Source: Leptolyngbya sp. FACHB-60
GTDB lineage: Bacteria > Cyanobacteriota > Cyanobacteriia > Phormidesmidales > Phormidesmidaceae
DNA: 64,000 nucleotides
NCBI RefSeq assembly: GCF_014695775.1
Contig: NZ_JACJOX010000022.1
Coordinates: forward strand, 1 to 64,000
Reading direction: 5' to 3'
Shown here piece by piece: positions 1 to 9,064 of the stretch. The notes below the pieces were generated by a model. It was given only the letters and a program-made list of their open reading frames with translations, made no database searches and was not told the DNA's origin. A program made the position numbers and the translations under genes. Positions within the stretch are counted from its first letter, which is position 1. Every line of letters begins with the position of its first letter.

Positions 1-37
1 GCGGCGCAAACGCTATCATCATCGCCATGAATTCCAT
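1..37 (-). CDS. 5' end of a gene running off the left edge
   Basis: Reading leftward from an ATG at 37 the frame is open to the edge and begins MEFMAMMIAFAP, a hydrophobic start that could be a membrane segment. An AGGAG lies about 10 bases upstream. It follows the small membrane-protein gene at 59-247 by 21 bases on the same strand, so the two are probably co-transcribed. Only twelve codons are visible, so no family can be assigned. Confidence 0.3.
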   Translation of the reverse strand, partial: MEFMAMMIAFAP

Positions 38-58
38 CGCAGCAAGCTCCTCAGCCCC

Positions 59-247
59 TCATCTGAATTCTGCTTGCTGCTTTCCTTTTTGGATCAAATG
101 GATAAAGTCGAGCCATGGGGGTGTGCCATCAGCACCCTGGCCCTCCTGCCACAGCAGCAACCCAACTACGCCCGCCAGAGTCAGCGCCACGGCCAGAGCA
201 ATCAGCCGCTGCCGCAGTTTGCGATCGAGGGTTGGCATTGCCGTCAT
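59..247 (-). CDS. Small single-pass membrane protein, unknown function
   Basis: A 62-residue protein with a basic N-terminus (DRKLRQR), one hydrophobic segment at about residues 15-33 (LIALAVALTLAGVVGLLLW) and a polar tail. This suggests a single-pass inner or thylakoid membrane protein with the N-terminus inside. It sits between the racemase gene and a truncated gene, all on the minus strand. I recognise no family. The charge pattern and membrane segment make it a better candidate than the overlapping plus-strand frames, but it could still be spurious. Confidence 0.45.
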   Translation of the reverse strand: MTAMPTLDRKLRQRLIALAVALTLAGVVGLLLWQEGQGADGTPPWLDFIHLIQKGKQQAEFR

Positions 248-314
248 AGGCGAGGTTGGAAGGTTGGTATTTGCCGCGAAACTCCCATCAAGATAGCGTT
301 AACGGCCAGCATCT

Positions 315-1009
315 CTACTTACCCAGGGCTAAGTTGACCGCCGCCTCGGCGTGGATGCGGGTGGTGGGAAATAGGGGTGCTGCCGCGATCGCATCCCCCA
401 CCAGCAGCTCTAGCTCCGTGCAGCCCAGGATCACCCCCTCGGCCCCGGCCTCGACCAGTTCCTGGCAGATCGCCAGCACCGTTTGGCGAGAGCCGGGCTT
501 AAACTGACCCTGGCACAGCTCGTCATAGATAATCTGGTGCACCATTTCCCGACTAGACTCGCTGGGAATCAGTACCTCCAGACCGTGATGCTCGATTAAA
601 CGCTGGCGGTAGAAGTCTTGCTCCATGGTGAACTTGGTACCCAACAGCCCCACTTGCCCTAACCCCTGGGCTTTAATCGCATCGGCAGTAACATCGGCAA
701 TGTGCAGGAGGGGAATAGAAATGCGGGCCTCGATCGCATCGGCTACTCGGTGCATGGTGTTGGTGCCGATCAGCACCATACCGGCTCCGGCCATTTGCAG
801 CTTTTGGGCGGCTTCCACCAGAATGTCTGAAATCTCTATCCAGTCGTTCTGGTGCTGAAGGGTGGCCAAATCGGCAAAATTGACCGAAAACATAATTATT
901 TTGGCGGAGTGTAGCCCCCACGCTTCGCCCGCGTAGCTTGGTTGAGAATGCGGTAGTACTCTAGAGACGACTCCCAACTCATGCCGCCAATCAGGCCAAT
1001 AGTTTTCAT
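315..1009 (-). pseudogene. Aspartate/glutamate racemase family gene with a one-base frameshift
   Basis: The product belongs to the Asp/Glu racemase family (RacD/YgeA type), cofactor-independent enzymes that use two cysteines. The true start is the ATG at 1009 (MKTIGLIGGMSWESSLEYY), which runs 32 residues to a five-G run (915-919 on the plus strand) and then reaches a stop. The rest of the family sequence (GLHSAKIIMFSVNF onward) continues in another frame to 315. One extra G would restore one reading frame with no residue missing. Conserved parts include TNTMH, the region of the first catalytic Cys (here the motif reads IGTNTMH, without Cys), and GCTELELL with the second Cys. It may be a sequencing error, a recent pseudogene or slippage at the G run. 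Confidence 0.8.
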
Positions 1010-1183
1010 TGGAGGGGTTGGCATGGCGTTACCGGGGGAGAGGTTGTGCCCAGGGTTATATCATCTTTGCTGAGCACCTTCCCGGAGCGATCGGTTAAGG
1101 TTGCGTAAATCGGCAAAAGCCTGGCAGAGTTAAACGGATTGCCTCAGCCCGCCGTTCTCACCAATGCCCCCTAGAGTTGACCT

Positions 1184-1543
1184 ATGACCGTTTCTTCTGA
1201 TGCTGCTCCCTACGCATCCCTCAGCGTTGAGGATCTGGCCCAGCGTCTCGCTGAGGCTGACGGTGCGATGCAGCTGATCGACGTCCGCGAACCCAGCGAA
1301 CTTGAGCTGGCCAGCCTGCCCGGCTTTGCCAACCTGCCCCTGAGCGAGTTTGCCGAATGGTCGGAGGCCATTCACAATCGCTTTGAGCGCGATCGCGAAA
1401 CCATTGTGCTCTGCCACCACGGCATGCGCTCGGCCCAGATGTGCGGCTGGCTGGCTCAGCAGGGCTTCACCCAACTCAAGAATGTGACTGGCGGCATTGA
1501 TGCCTATGCCCTGCTGGTCGATCGCACCGTGCCCCGCTACTAG
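1184..1543 (+). CDS. Rhodanese-like domain protein
   Basis: A 119-residue single-domain rhodanese. The typical DVREPSE motif is at about 33-39, and the active-site loop CHHGMRS holds the catalytic Cys77, which would carry a persulfide in sulfur transfer. There is no signal peptide, so it is probably cytosolic. The loop and length match cyanobacterial single-domain rhodaneses whose acceptor is unknown. The NACHT gene begins 31 bases downstream on the same strand, so the two may share a transcript. Confidence 0.9.
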   Translation: MTVSSDAAPYASLSVEDLAQRLAEADGAMQLIDVREPSELELASLPGFANLPLSEFAEWSEAIHNRFERDRETIVLCHHGMRSAQMCGWLAQQGFTQLKNVTGGIDAYALLVDRTVPRY

Positions 1544-1574
1544 CCTGCTATTCGGGTTCTGCCCCTTTGCCCCC

Positions 1575-3287
1575 ATGGTGACGACTTTTCTGCGATCGCT
1601 GCTTCCTGGACAGCCTCCAGCGGCGGCCAGTCTCAAGACCCTGGCGCAGGCGGCCGATCGCCAGATTGCGGCTCGGCGGGCGGGGCTACCACTGGTCTCG
1701 CCGCGCCGCGACATCCCCATGAACTATCGAGTGTGGGGGCTAAAGTTTGGCAGCCAAGACAACGAGGTGCTGACTTCGGTGGGGGCGATCGCCGACCGGT
1801 TTCAGCGCGACGGCGTTGACGGTCGCCTGCTCATTCTGGGAGAAGCTGGCGTCGGTAAAACCCACACCCTGCTGGCGGTGGGAGAACTGTTAGTGAAGCG
1901 CGGCGGGCCGGTGCCAGTGCTGGTGGATGTCTCAGCCTGGGCCAGGGAATCCATGCGCGATTGGCTGATGGCCACTCTGTGGCGCGAGTACCGGGTGGCC
2001 AAAGCCGACGCCAGCTATTGGATCGACAATGCTCAGCTCACCCTGCTGATCGATGGGTTTGACCACCTGCCTACCGCCCAAAAGCGCAAGTGCGCCGCTG
2101 CGATCGAAACCCTGCTGCGCAGCAACCCCAACCAAACTGCCCTGCTCTGCTGTCGCCGCCAGGTGCTGGAGTCATCGGGGTTAACCTTTGACCAGTTCAA
2201 CGGCGGCATTAACATCATTCCTCTGGCGGCCCAGCAGGTCAAAGACTACGTGCTGGCTCAAAACCGGCCCGAGCTGTGGCCGGTGATCAAGGACAGCAAA
2301 CTGCTTCAGCAGTTGGCCAGGCTGCCCCTGGTGCTCAACCTGCTGGTGGCGATGCCCAATCTGGCGGTGCCTCCCCTGCGCAGTCGAGCCGACCTGGTCA
2401 AGCGGTATCTTGATGAGGGGTTGGCTAAGGCCAAAGGCGATTCAGCTCAGCACCGAGCAGCTTTGGGCTGGCTGGCCGAGCAGCTCAGCCAGCGTCCTCG
2501 CACCTTTTATTTGGATGATTTGGACCGGAGCTGGCTGCCCGAGCCACGCCAGTTGCTCTATCGGCTACTGCTGGGGCTGGCGATCGCCCTAATCATGGGA
2601 CTGGTGGGGGGCAACCTGCTGCTGGGGGTAGCCCTGGGGCTGATGGCCTCGCAGATTGATCTGGAGAGTTTTCCTTATATTCGGCTGGGGGTGGCGATCG
2701 CCCCCTTAGGCCGCCTAATTTCCCTAGCGATCACCTGCGGCGGGCTAGCCCTGGTGCTGGGTCTCGTGTTAGGCGGCGGAGCCGCCCTGGTGCTGAGCCC
2801 CTTTGGCCATGGGGTGGTTGGGTTTGGCGGAGCTGGAACCGTAGGTGCCTTACTGGGCTGGAGTTTGGGTCTGGTCGGGCTGCTCCACGGTGGGGTGCCC
2901 GGAGCGGCTCAAATTCGTCAGACCCCCCATCAAGACCTGACTTTGGCTCTGCGGAATACGGTGGTGCTGGTGGCGGTATTGGGCGCGATTTTGGGACTGT
3001 TGCTGGTACTACCGGCGGTGGTGGGTAGCCAGCCGCCGCTGACGCTGTTGCCCCTCAGCCGCCTGAGGCTGCTCGTGGGGTGTTTGGTGATTCTCGCCCT
3101 GTGGTTGTCCTTTAGCTTGCAGCACGGCCTAGTGCGGCGGCTGTTGGGCGGTAGGCAAGGCCTGCCCCGGGCGGCGCGCCCCTGGCTTGAGACCATGGTG
3201 ACCGCTGGGCTGCTGCGGTGCGTCGGAGGCGGCTACAGCTTTGGTCACGAAGAGCTGCGTCAGGCCATCGCCCCCGAAAAAATCTAG
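1575..3287 (+). CDS. NACHT-family NTPase with a multi-pass membrane C-terminus
   Basis: A 570-residue P-loop NTPase of the STAND/NACHT group. The Walker A motif GEAGVGKT lies at 89-96, and the Walker B strand LLIDGFD at 157-163 has the acidic pair typical of NACHT. A sensor-like CCRR follows near 192-195. From about residue 325 to 530 the protein turns into a series of Leu/Val/Gly-rich membrane segments. The frame is open upstream to 1497, but ATG 1575 avoids overlapping the rhodanese. Such proteins are known as regulators or immune sensors in cyanobacteria. No WD40, TPR or other ligand-sensing repeats are present; the C-terminus is purely membrane-embedded plus a short tail. Confidence 0.85.
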   Translation: MVTTFLRSLLPGQPPAAASLKTLAQAADRQIAARRAGLPLVSPRRDIPMNYRVWGLKFGSQDNEVLTSVGAIADRFQRDGVDGRLLILGEAGVGKTHTLLAVGELLVKRGGPVPVLVDVSAWARESMRDWLMATLWREYRVAKADASYWIDNAQLTLLIDGFDHLPTAQKRKCAAAIETLLRSNPNQTALLCCRRQVLESSGLTFDQFNGGINIIPLAAQQVKDYVLAQNRPELWPVIKDSKLLQQLARLPLVLNLLVAMPNLAVPPLRSRADLVKRYLDEGLAKAKGDSAQHRAALGWLAEQLSQRPRTFYLDDLDRSWLPEPRQLLYRLLLGLAIALIMGLVGGNLLLGVALGLMASQIDLESFPYIRLGVAIAPLGRLISLAITCGGLALVLGLVLGGGAALVLSPFGHGVVGFGGAGTVGALLGWSLGLVGLLHGGVPGAAQIRQTPHQDLTLALRNTVVLVAVLGAILGLLLVLPAVVGSQPPLTLLPLSRLRLLVGCLVILALWLSFSLQHGLVRRLLGGRQGLPRAARPWLETMVTAGLLRCVGGGYSFGHEELRQAIAPEKI

Positions 3288-3548
3288 GGCGATCGCTAAC
3301 TCTGTTGGCTAGGCGTCATCTGAATAGCGCGCTAATGCGTACAGTAGCCGGGAGAGGTATGGCCCCGCTACCGATTGCGCTGCCAAAGAGAGCGGTGGAG
3401 TCAACCTTTTTCTTAACGGTGAGCACTTTGCACCTGCCTCTGCTCAGGCTCCTCTCAGATGAGTCAGCCAAAATTGCCTGGACGGCGCAACCCGGTTAGT
3501 TTGGCCTGGGGCTGTGCCCGCCGCTTCTGCCCTTTACCGTCAACAGCC

Positions 3549-5858
3549 ATGCCGTCTCTATCCAGGTCTGTTTCTAAGCCGACCCCTAAGGCTAAATCGC
3601 GCCCGCCGGTACGCTGGGCAACTGTTGTGATGGCAGCTACCGTGGGACTCTCGGCGGCCATTGTGATGGCTTGGTTTGCGGGTGAGGCGCGAATCACCCA
3701 AATTTTTGCTCAGCTCCAGGTGTTGCAGAATCAGCCCCCAATGTGGCTCGAAGTACCGATGGTGGCAGCCCAGTATTTGGTGGCTCCCACAGTGCTGCTA
3801 CTGCTGCTGGCCTTCACCATTACCCGCGTTTCACCCCAGCCCCGGCCCTGGTCACGATGCATTGTAATCAGCATTTTGCTGGTTTTAGTGGCCCGCTATC
3901 TCGTCTGGCGCTGCCTCTCAACCCTAAATTTGGCCTCGCCTCTAGAGGGCACCTTCAGCCTGCTGCTGTTGGGGATGGAGCTATTTGGCCTAACGATCAG
4001 CATTATTCAACTGCTGCTGCTGCTGCGGGTGCGCGATCGCCACAACCAGGCCGATGTGCTAGAGCACGATGTGCTTCAGGGCCGCTACCAGCCCTGGGTA
4101 GACGTGTTCATCCCTACCTACGATGAACCGGCTTTTATCCTGCGCCGCACCATCATTGGCTGCCAGGCGATGGATTACCCGCGCAAAACCATATACCTGC
4201 TCGACGACACCCGCCGTCCTGAAATCAAAGCCCTGGCCGCCGACCTGGGCTGCCAGTACCTAACCCGCCCCAATAACCACCACGCCAAAGCGGGCAACCT
4301 CAACCACGCCCTCGAACTCACCCAGGGAGAACTGATCGCCTCCTTTGATGCCGATTTTGTCCCAACTCGTAATTTTCTCTGCCGCACCGTTGGCTTCTTT
4401 CAAAACCTCAAGGTGGGGCTGGTGCAGACACCCCAGAGTTTTTACAACCCCGACCCCATTGCCCGCAACCTAGGTCTAGAAGGGGTATTGACCCCAGACG
4501 AAGAGGTCTTTTACCGCCAAATTCAACCCATGCGAGACGGGTCGGGCAGCGTGGTCTGTGCCGGCACCTCGTTTGTGGTGCGCCGCACCGCCTTAAAAGA
4601 CAGCGGTGGTTTTGTCACCGAATCGCTCAGCGAAGACTACTTCACCGCCATACGCATAGCAGCCCAAGGCAACGAGGTCATCTATTTAGACGAGCAGCTC
4701 AGTGCAGGCCTGGCAGCGGAGAATATTTCAGCCCATGTCACCCAGCGGCTGCGGTGGGCTAGGGGCACCCTCCAGGCGTTTTTTATCGACTCTAACCCCT
4801 TGACAATTCGAGGGCTCACCCTGCTTCAGCGACTGGGGCATTTAGAAGGGCTGATGAACCAGCTGAGCAGCATTCCCCGCCTGGTGTTGTTGCTGATGCC
4901 CTTGGCCTACTCGTTTCTCAACGTGGTGCCCATTCAGGCCAATACCTCAGAGGTGCTGTATTTCTTTTTGCCCTATTACCTGGTGCAGCTCACGGTGTTT
5001 GCCTGGCTCAACCACTACTCCCGCTCAGCCCTCATGTCTGATGTTTATTCGATAGTGCTGGTGTTTCCCCTAGCCGCGACGGTGATACAGGCCCTGGTCA
5101 GACCGTTTTCGAAGGGCTTTGACGTTACCCCTAAGGGCACCTCCAACCAAAAGTTTCAGTTTAACTGGCGGCTGAGCCTGCCCCTGGTGATTTTGTTTGG
5201 GCTTACCACCATCAGCCTGTGGCGCAATCTAGGCCTGTGCCTGATGGCTGGATGGGGCAGCGAGGGCTACGATCTACAGGCCAAGGGGCTGGCTCTGGGC
5301 TGGCTGTGGAGCGCCTACAACCTGGCGATGATCGCGATCGCCCTACTGATCTTGCTGGATGTCCCCCGCCCTGACTCCCACGTGTGGTTGGATCTGCGCC
5401 GGGTTGTGAAGCTGTCGCCTCGGCTGTTTCAGTCGGCAGCGGGCGATGGCCCCACACCCGCCGATCGCCCGGCGCTCAAAACCTGGTGGGGCATTACCAC
5501 GCTAATGTCAGAGGCTGGGGTTGAGGTGGCCCTCACCCAGCAGGCCTCTTTAGAGCATCCCCTCAGCGTGGGGATGGCGGTAGATCTAGAAATTGCCGAG
5601 GAGGCGATCGCCCTAGAGGGCATTGTCACGGCCATAGACTACCAAGACAAGTTTCCCCACCTGCGGGTGCAGTTTGGCCCCATCGCCCCCGCCAGCTACC
5701 GTGCCTTGGTCACCGCCCTGTTTTGCTATCCTGGCCAGTGGAAGCGGTGGAACAGCCCAGGCGAGCTGCAATCGATCGGGCTGCTGCTGCGGGTGCTGTT
5801 TTGGCCAAGATGGGCGCATGGCCGCAGTTCCAAAGCGCTGCCGCTGGTCAAAGGGTAA
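3549..5858 (+). CDS. bcsA: Cellulose-synthase-type processive glycosyltransferase (BcsA/CesA-like)
   Basis: A 769-residue GT2 membrane glycosyltransferase that should polymerise UDP-glucose, or another UDP-sugar, and extrude the chain. Membrane segments occupy about 22-160. The catalytic domain shows DDTRRPE (219-225), DAD (267-269), TPQSF (294-298), SED (361-363) and QRLRW (399-403), all the signatures of this family. A second block of membrane segments follows, then a C-terminal PilZ-like domain (about 620-740). The PilZ motif is degenerate: the usual D/N-x-S-x-x-G reads LMSEAG and no clear RxxxR precedes it, so c-di-GMP control is uncertain. ATG 3549 was preferred; the frame is open back to 3459. 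No bcsB or cellulase lies next to it. Confidence 0.88.
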   Translation: MPSLSRSVSKPTPKAKSRPPVRWATVVMAATVGLSAAIVMAWFAGEARITQIFAQLQVLQNQPPMWLEVPMVAAQYLVAPTVLLLLLAFTITRVSPQPRPWSRCIVISILLVLVARYLVWRCLSTLNLASPLEGTFSLLLLGMELFGLTISIIQLLLLLRVRDRHNQADVLEHDVLQGRYQPWVDVFIPTYDEPAFILRRTIIGCQAMDYPRKTIYLLDDTRRPEIKALAADLGCQYLTRPNNHHAKAGNLNHALELTQGELIASFDADFVPTRNFLCRTVGFFQNLKVGLVQTPQSFYNPDPIARNLGLEGVLTPDEEVFYRQIQPMRDGSGSVVCAGTSFVVRRTALKDSGGFVTESLSEDYFTAIRIAAQGNEVIYLDEQLSAGLAAENISAHVTQRLRWARGTLQAFFIDSNPLTIRGLTLLQRLGHLEGLMNQLSSIPRLVLLLMPLAYSFLNVVPIQANTSEVLYFFLPYYLVQLTVFAWLNHYSRSALMSDVYSIVLVFPLAATVIQALVRPFSKGFDVTPKGTSNQKFQFNWRLSLPLVILFGLTTISLWRNLGLCLMAGWGSEGYDLQAKGLALGWLWSAYNLAMIAIALLILLDVPRPDSHVWLDLRRVVKLSPRLFQSAAGDGPTPADRPALKTWWGITTLMSEAGVEVALTQQASLEHPLSVGMAVDLEIAEEAIALEGIVTAIDYQDKFPHLRVQFGPIAPASYRALVTALFCYPGQWKRWNSPGELQSIGLLLRVLFWPRWAHGRSSKALPLVKG

Positions 5859-5935
5859 ACCATCCGCCCAGAAACACTCTATGATGGCGGCTATCACACT
5901 ACCCACTGCGCCTTTGTCGCCTCGCGCCCTAGCCT

Positions 5936-6157
5936 ATGCAGATCACCTACGACCCCGATCGCGACATCCTGCAAATCGCCTTCAACCAGCGTGAAGTCGG
6001 TGAAACCGCCCGCATTTCGCCTAACCTCATTCTCGACTACGACGACGACGGCATGGTTGTGGGGCTCGAGCTGCGCGAGGCCTCCCGCCGGGTTGATAGC
6101 CCCCTCTCAGTCACGTTTACCGTAGGCGATGCCGACCTCGAAAAGCCGCAGCCATAG
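5936..6157 (+). CDS. DUF2283 family small protein
   Basis: A 73-residue protein with the pattern ITYDPDRDILQIAF ... GETARISPNLILDYDDDGMVVGLELREAS, characteristic of DUF2283, a small all-beta family of unknown function that often occurs near toxin-antitoxin genes. No toxin partner is visible here: upstream is the glycosyltransferase (77 bases away) and downstream is the convergent heat-shock gene. Family assignment is confident, function is not known. Confidence 0.85.
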   Translation: MQITYDPDRDILQIAFNQREVGETARISPNLILDYDDDGMVVGLELREASRRVDSPLSVTFTVGDADLEKPQP

Positions 6158-6242
6158 AGGCTTAGCAGAACTCCCCGGGCTAGCTCAAGGTGGACTGAAC
6201 TCAGGTCTTTGTATCAGCAGCGGGATGCTGCAATCAGCGCAA

Positions 6243-6268
6243 CAAAAAAAGGGGAGGCAATGCCTCCC
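6243..6268 (-). terminator. Intrinsic terminator of the small heat-shock gene
   Basis: On the minus strand the stem GGGAGGCA/TGCCTCCC is followed by CCTTTTTTTGTT. It lies 60 bases beyond the hspA stop codon, the right place and orientation to end that transcript. Confidence 0.85.
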
Positions 6269-6329
6269 GAATCGTCATGACTTACTCTCAATCGTCAACA
6301 GTTAGCGCAGAGACATCTCTTGCTCTGAG

Positions 6330-6806
6330 CTAGGCTTCGCCCGCTTCAATGGCAGGGGCTTCGGTGCCACCCAAGCTGATTTTGACCACCTTATTGCGGG
6401 CTTCAACCACCTTAGGCAGGGTCAGGGTCAGCACACCATGGGTAAAGTCGGCCACAACCTGGTCGTTTTGCACAGCGTCGGGCAGGTTCACCATGCGCTG
6501 GAAGCTGCCGTAGCGGGTGTCGTCGTAGAGCACCTGGGTGCCTTCTTCAGCAGGAGCCTCGGGGGCCTTGCGAACGCCGGCAATGGATACGCTATCAGCG
6601 GTTACCTGCACGTCGAGGTCGGCAGCGGTGACGCCCACTAGGTGAGCAGTCAATATGAACTCATGGCCGTGGTCAACTAAGCGAATGGCAGGAGCCCAAT
6701 CGGTCTTAGTTAGCGCTTCATTGGTGAGATCGCCAAAGGCGTCGTTGATCTGGCGACGAATGGCGTTAATTTCGGTAATGGGGTCTAAGTAACGACGAAT
6801 AATCAT
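6330..6806 (-). CDS. hspA: Small heat-shock protein (Hsp20/HspA)
   Basis: A 158-residue alpha-crystallin-type chaperone that holds unfolded proteins and, in cyanobacteria, also associates with membranes and phycobilisomes. The alpha-crystallin domain spans about 38-145, and its signature GVLTLTLPK lies near 125-133. A short acidic tail follows. A strong ribosome-binding site, AGGAGG, sits about 8 bases before the ATG. The gene stands alone between a terminator and a 750-base region without genes. In Synechocystis the homologue hsp17 is controlled by an RNA thermometer in its 5' UTR; whether the leader here folds over the AGGAGG was not established. Confidence 0.93.
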   Translation of the reverse strand: MIIRRYLDPITEINAIRRQINDAFGDLTNEALTKTDWAPAIRLVDHGHEFILTAHLVGVTAADLDVQVTADSVSIAGVRKAPEAPAEEGTQVLYDDTRYGSFQRMVNLPDAVQNDQVVADFTHGVLTLTLPKVVEARNKVVKISLGGTEAPAIEAGEA

Positions 6807-7165
6807 GGATTCTAAACCTCCTGGTACTGCCTTTGCAAACGTCTAAGGTGAGTCAGGTCAAGCATTTGCGCTTTCACTCTCTACAGCTACTATGGTGCGC
6901 CAGAGCCGCTTCTACCTCCAGTCGTAGGAACCCTACTGAGATGGCGAACTTCCCCACCGAACTGGTGGTGGGGTTAACCGTAAGGCGATCGCACCCCCAA
7001 GCTATGGGCCAAGAAGCCCAGTTTTTGGGGCAGCCGGCAGACCATTGACGGTTCACCAACTACATAGAGGATAGGAGGGGCACATGATGCCTTGTGTGGG
7101 TGCGCGATCGCCATTGCCGCGCCTGCAATTGTTAAAGCGTCGGTCGCGATCGCGGTTGCAGGACG

Positions 7166-7354
7166 GTGACATGCCATTGCAGCTTCATGACATGTGATTG
7201 CAGCGCAGTGACATGTGATTGCAGGGCAGTGACATGTGATTGCAGCGCAGTGACATGTGATTGCGGCGCAGTGATATGCGATTGCAGCGCAGTGATATGC
7301 GATTGCAGCGCAGTGATATGCGATTGCAGCGCAGTGATATGCGATTGCAGCAAG
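7166..7354. repeat. 21-bp tandem repeat, nine units
   Basis: Nine head-to-tail 21-bp units with consensus GTGACATGTGATTGCAGCGCA occupy a region without recognised genes between hspA and the DUF1517 gene (6807-7560). Units 2-5 carry GACATGTGATT and units 6-9 carry GATATGCGATT, so two sub-blocks have been homogenised separately. Because 21 is a multiple of three, several frames stay open through it. In the minus frame at 7132-7386 it would encode a heptad LQSHITA/LQSHVTA. The rest of the intergenic region shows no convincing gene. Confidence 0.97.
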
Positions 7355-7560
7355 CTCTGACGACTTAGATTCTTTGCGAGTACCATAGGAATTAGTGTTT
7401 TCCTTCAGCCAGCCCCACCTCATTATGAACAACGGCGATTCCCATAGGGATCGCGGTGGGAATTGCTTCAAATGTTCAGCGCCAGCCAGCCACCGTTTTC
7501 CCCATCAAATCTCAGTCGTACCTTTAAATTTATGACTGAGCTATACCGTTTGCGATCGCG

Positions 7561-8658
7561 CTACAGCGTGATCAGGTCGGGATAGTTAGCAATCAGTTCA
7601 TCGCCGCTGAGGCTATCGGTGGGGTCTTGAGGCGTCCACAGCAGCTCGTAGACCAGCAGGTAAGCAGGAGAAATAGAACCCAAGCGCTGCAATACCGCCT
7701 TTAAATCAGCAACAGAATTAACGGTGTTAAACAGGGGGCGATCGTCCGCCGTGCCCAACAGCAGCGTCACCACAATGTGAGAGGCCACATCTTCGCTGGG
7801 GCCACTGGGCATAGTCCGCCGCTGCACCTCGCCGCCTACGTTTACCAAGGTTTCGACGGTAAACTTGCTGCGCTCTTGAATCGACAGCCGCTCAAACAGT
7901 TCTGATGCCCGCTCGCGCCCGGACACCGTCTGTGATTCGGCCCGCACATGGGTCCAGTAGTCGGGGTGACGCAGCAGCGCCAGCACTGTTTCGCGCAGTT
8001 GGGCTGCCAGCCCCGCTGGGGTGGTGAGGTCAGCGTTGACAACAATGCGATCGAGGTCGCGCTGAAGATCTCTTGCCCCCGCTAGCAGCACTATCTGTAG
8101 GCGCGTCACCGTGACAATGTCGTTGAGCAGTTCGCTCTGGCTACCCGCCGTCGCTGGGCCGTCAAACCTACGACTGCTGCCCTGCAAATAGCTAAACGCG
8201 ATGGGCAGCAGAATAAACCCCGCCACCACAATCACAATCAAGAATCCACCGCCACCGCCACCACCCGTTCCCACATACACCGGGGCCGGAGCGTAGGTGG
8301 GGTAGGGCACAATCACCGGCCCTGGGGCCGAACGATAGCCGTAGCTACCGCCATAACCACCACCGTAGCCGCCGCCATAACCGCCGCCGTAGCTAGGCAA
8401 ACTGCGCGGAGCCGAGGGCGCAGGCGCAGAGGAACGGCCGAAGGAACCACCTCGACTCATGCCGCCGCTGACGGCCTGTTCTCTAACAGTCCCCGACGGC
8501 AAAAAGCCCTGGCTAAGCCGCTGTTCGATCGCCCCTAGGGAAAGGTGATGGCTCTTAACCACCGGCACTACCTCCAGATAGACCACCATCGCAATCATGG
8601 CGGTGGCAGCAGTAATCATCCACCAAAGCCGCTTAAAGCTAGGACTCACCTGCATCAC
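7561..8658 (-). CDS. DUF1517 family membrane-anchored protein
   Basis: A 365-residue protein with an N-terminal membrane segment (about 10-32), a low-complexity stretch of GGGYGGGYGGGYGG type (about 90-110), a Pro/Tyr-rich linker, a seven-Gly run, a second membrane segment (FLIVIVVAGFILLPIAFSYL, about 140-160) and a C-terminal alpha/beta domain. This is the layout of the DUF1517 family, found in cyanobacteria and plastids; the function is unknown. The glycine repeats resemble those that give cyanobacterial proteins thylakoid or envelope association. It is transcribed alone. Confidence 0.85.
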   Translation of the reverse strand: MMQVSPSFKRLWWMITAATAMIAMVVYLEVVPVVKSHHLSLGAIEQRLSQGFLPSGTVREQAVSGGMSRGGSFGRSSAPAPSAPRSLPSYGGGYGGGYGGGYGGSYGYRSAPGPVIVPYPTYAPAPVYVGTGGGGGGGFLIVIVVAGFILLPIAFSYLQGSSRRFDGPATAGSQSELLNDIVTVTRLQIVLLAGARDLQRDLDRIVVNADLTTPAGLAAQLRETVLALLRHPDYWTHVRAESQTVSGRERASELFERLSIQERSKFTVETLVNVGGEVQRRTMPSGPSEDVASHIVVTLLLGTADDRPLFNTVNSVADLKAVLQRLGSISPAYLLVYELLWTPQDPTDSLSGDELIANYPDLITL

Positions 8659-9064
8659 GGGTTCTCCAATAGTTCATTCAATGTAGAGTTTGTAGATCGC
8701 CTGGAACCTTTTCTTGAGTATTCAAGAAACTCCCTAGCCTGGGGGTTAATAATCCTAAACTCGTCGTCCGCAGCACCCTTGAGCAAGGTGCAAGCGGCAT
8801 GACCGCACCTGAGATGAGGTGAAGGGGTAGGCAGCATTGATGCAGATCTAGCCATTAGCGCATCCACTGCTTGGGTTAGGCATCGTCCTTAGTTAGCGGG
8901 GCGGTAGGCCAGATTATGTTGCTAAAACCGTAACCCCACACCGCTTCCTTATAGTTCATTGATAGATTGCCTAAGGACTCAGGGGAGATACAGTCAGCAT
9001 TTTGAGCCATGCCTAAGCAGAAGACTGTGGTTCTCCCTGCTGAACATTAGGTGTGAGATTAATC
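8659..9064. other. Intergenic region between divergent genes
   Basis: About 400 bases separate the DUF1517 gene (minus) from the YbaY-domain gene (plus). It should hold both promoters. Short open frames here lack recognisable domains and I see no repeat or RNA structure. Confidence 0.5.

Noticed and set aside
1497..1574. Longer start for the NACHT protein
   Set aside because: It would overlap the rhodanese C-terminus, and the added residues look non-coding.
7166..7354. CRISPR array
   Set aside because: The units are directly adjacent with no spacers, and no cas gene is present.
8655..8867. A 70-codon minus frame at the start of the DUF1517 gene
   Set aside because: It overlaps the promoter region and DUF1517 start with no recognisable sequence.
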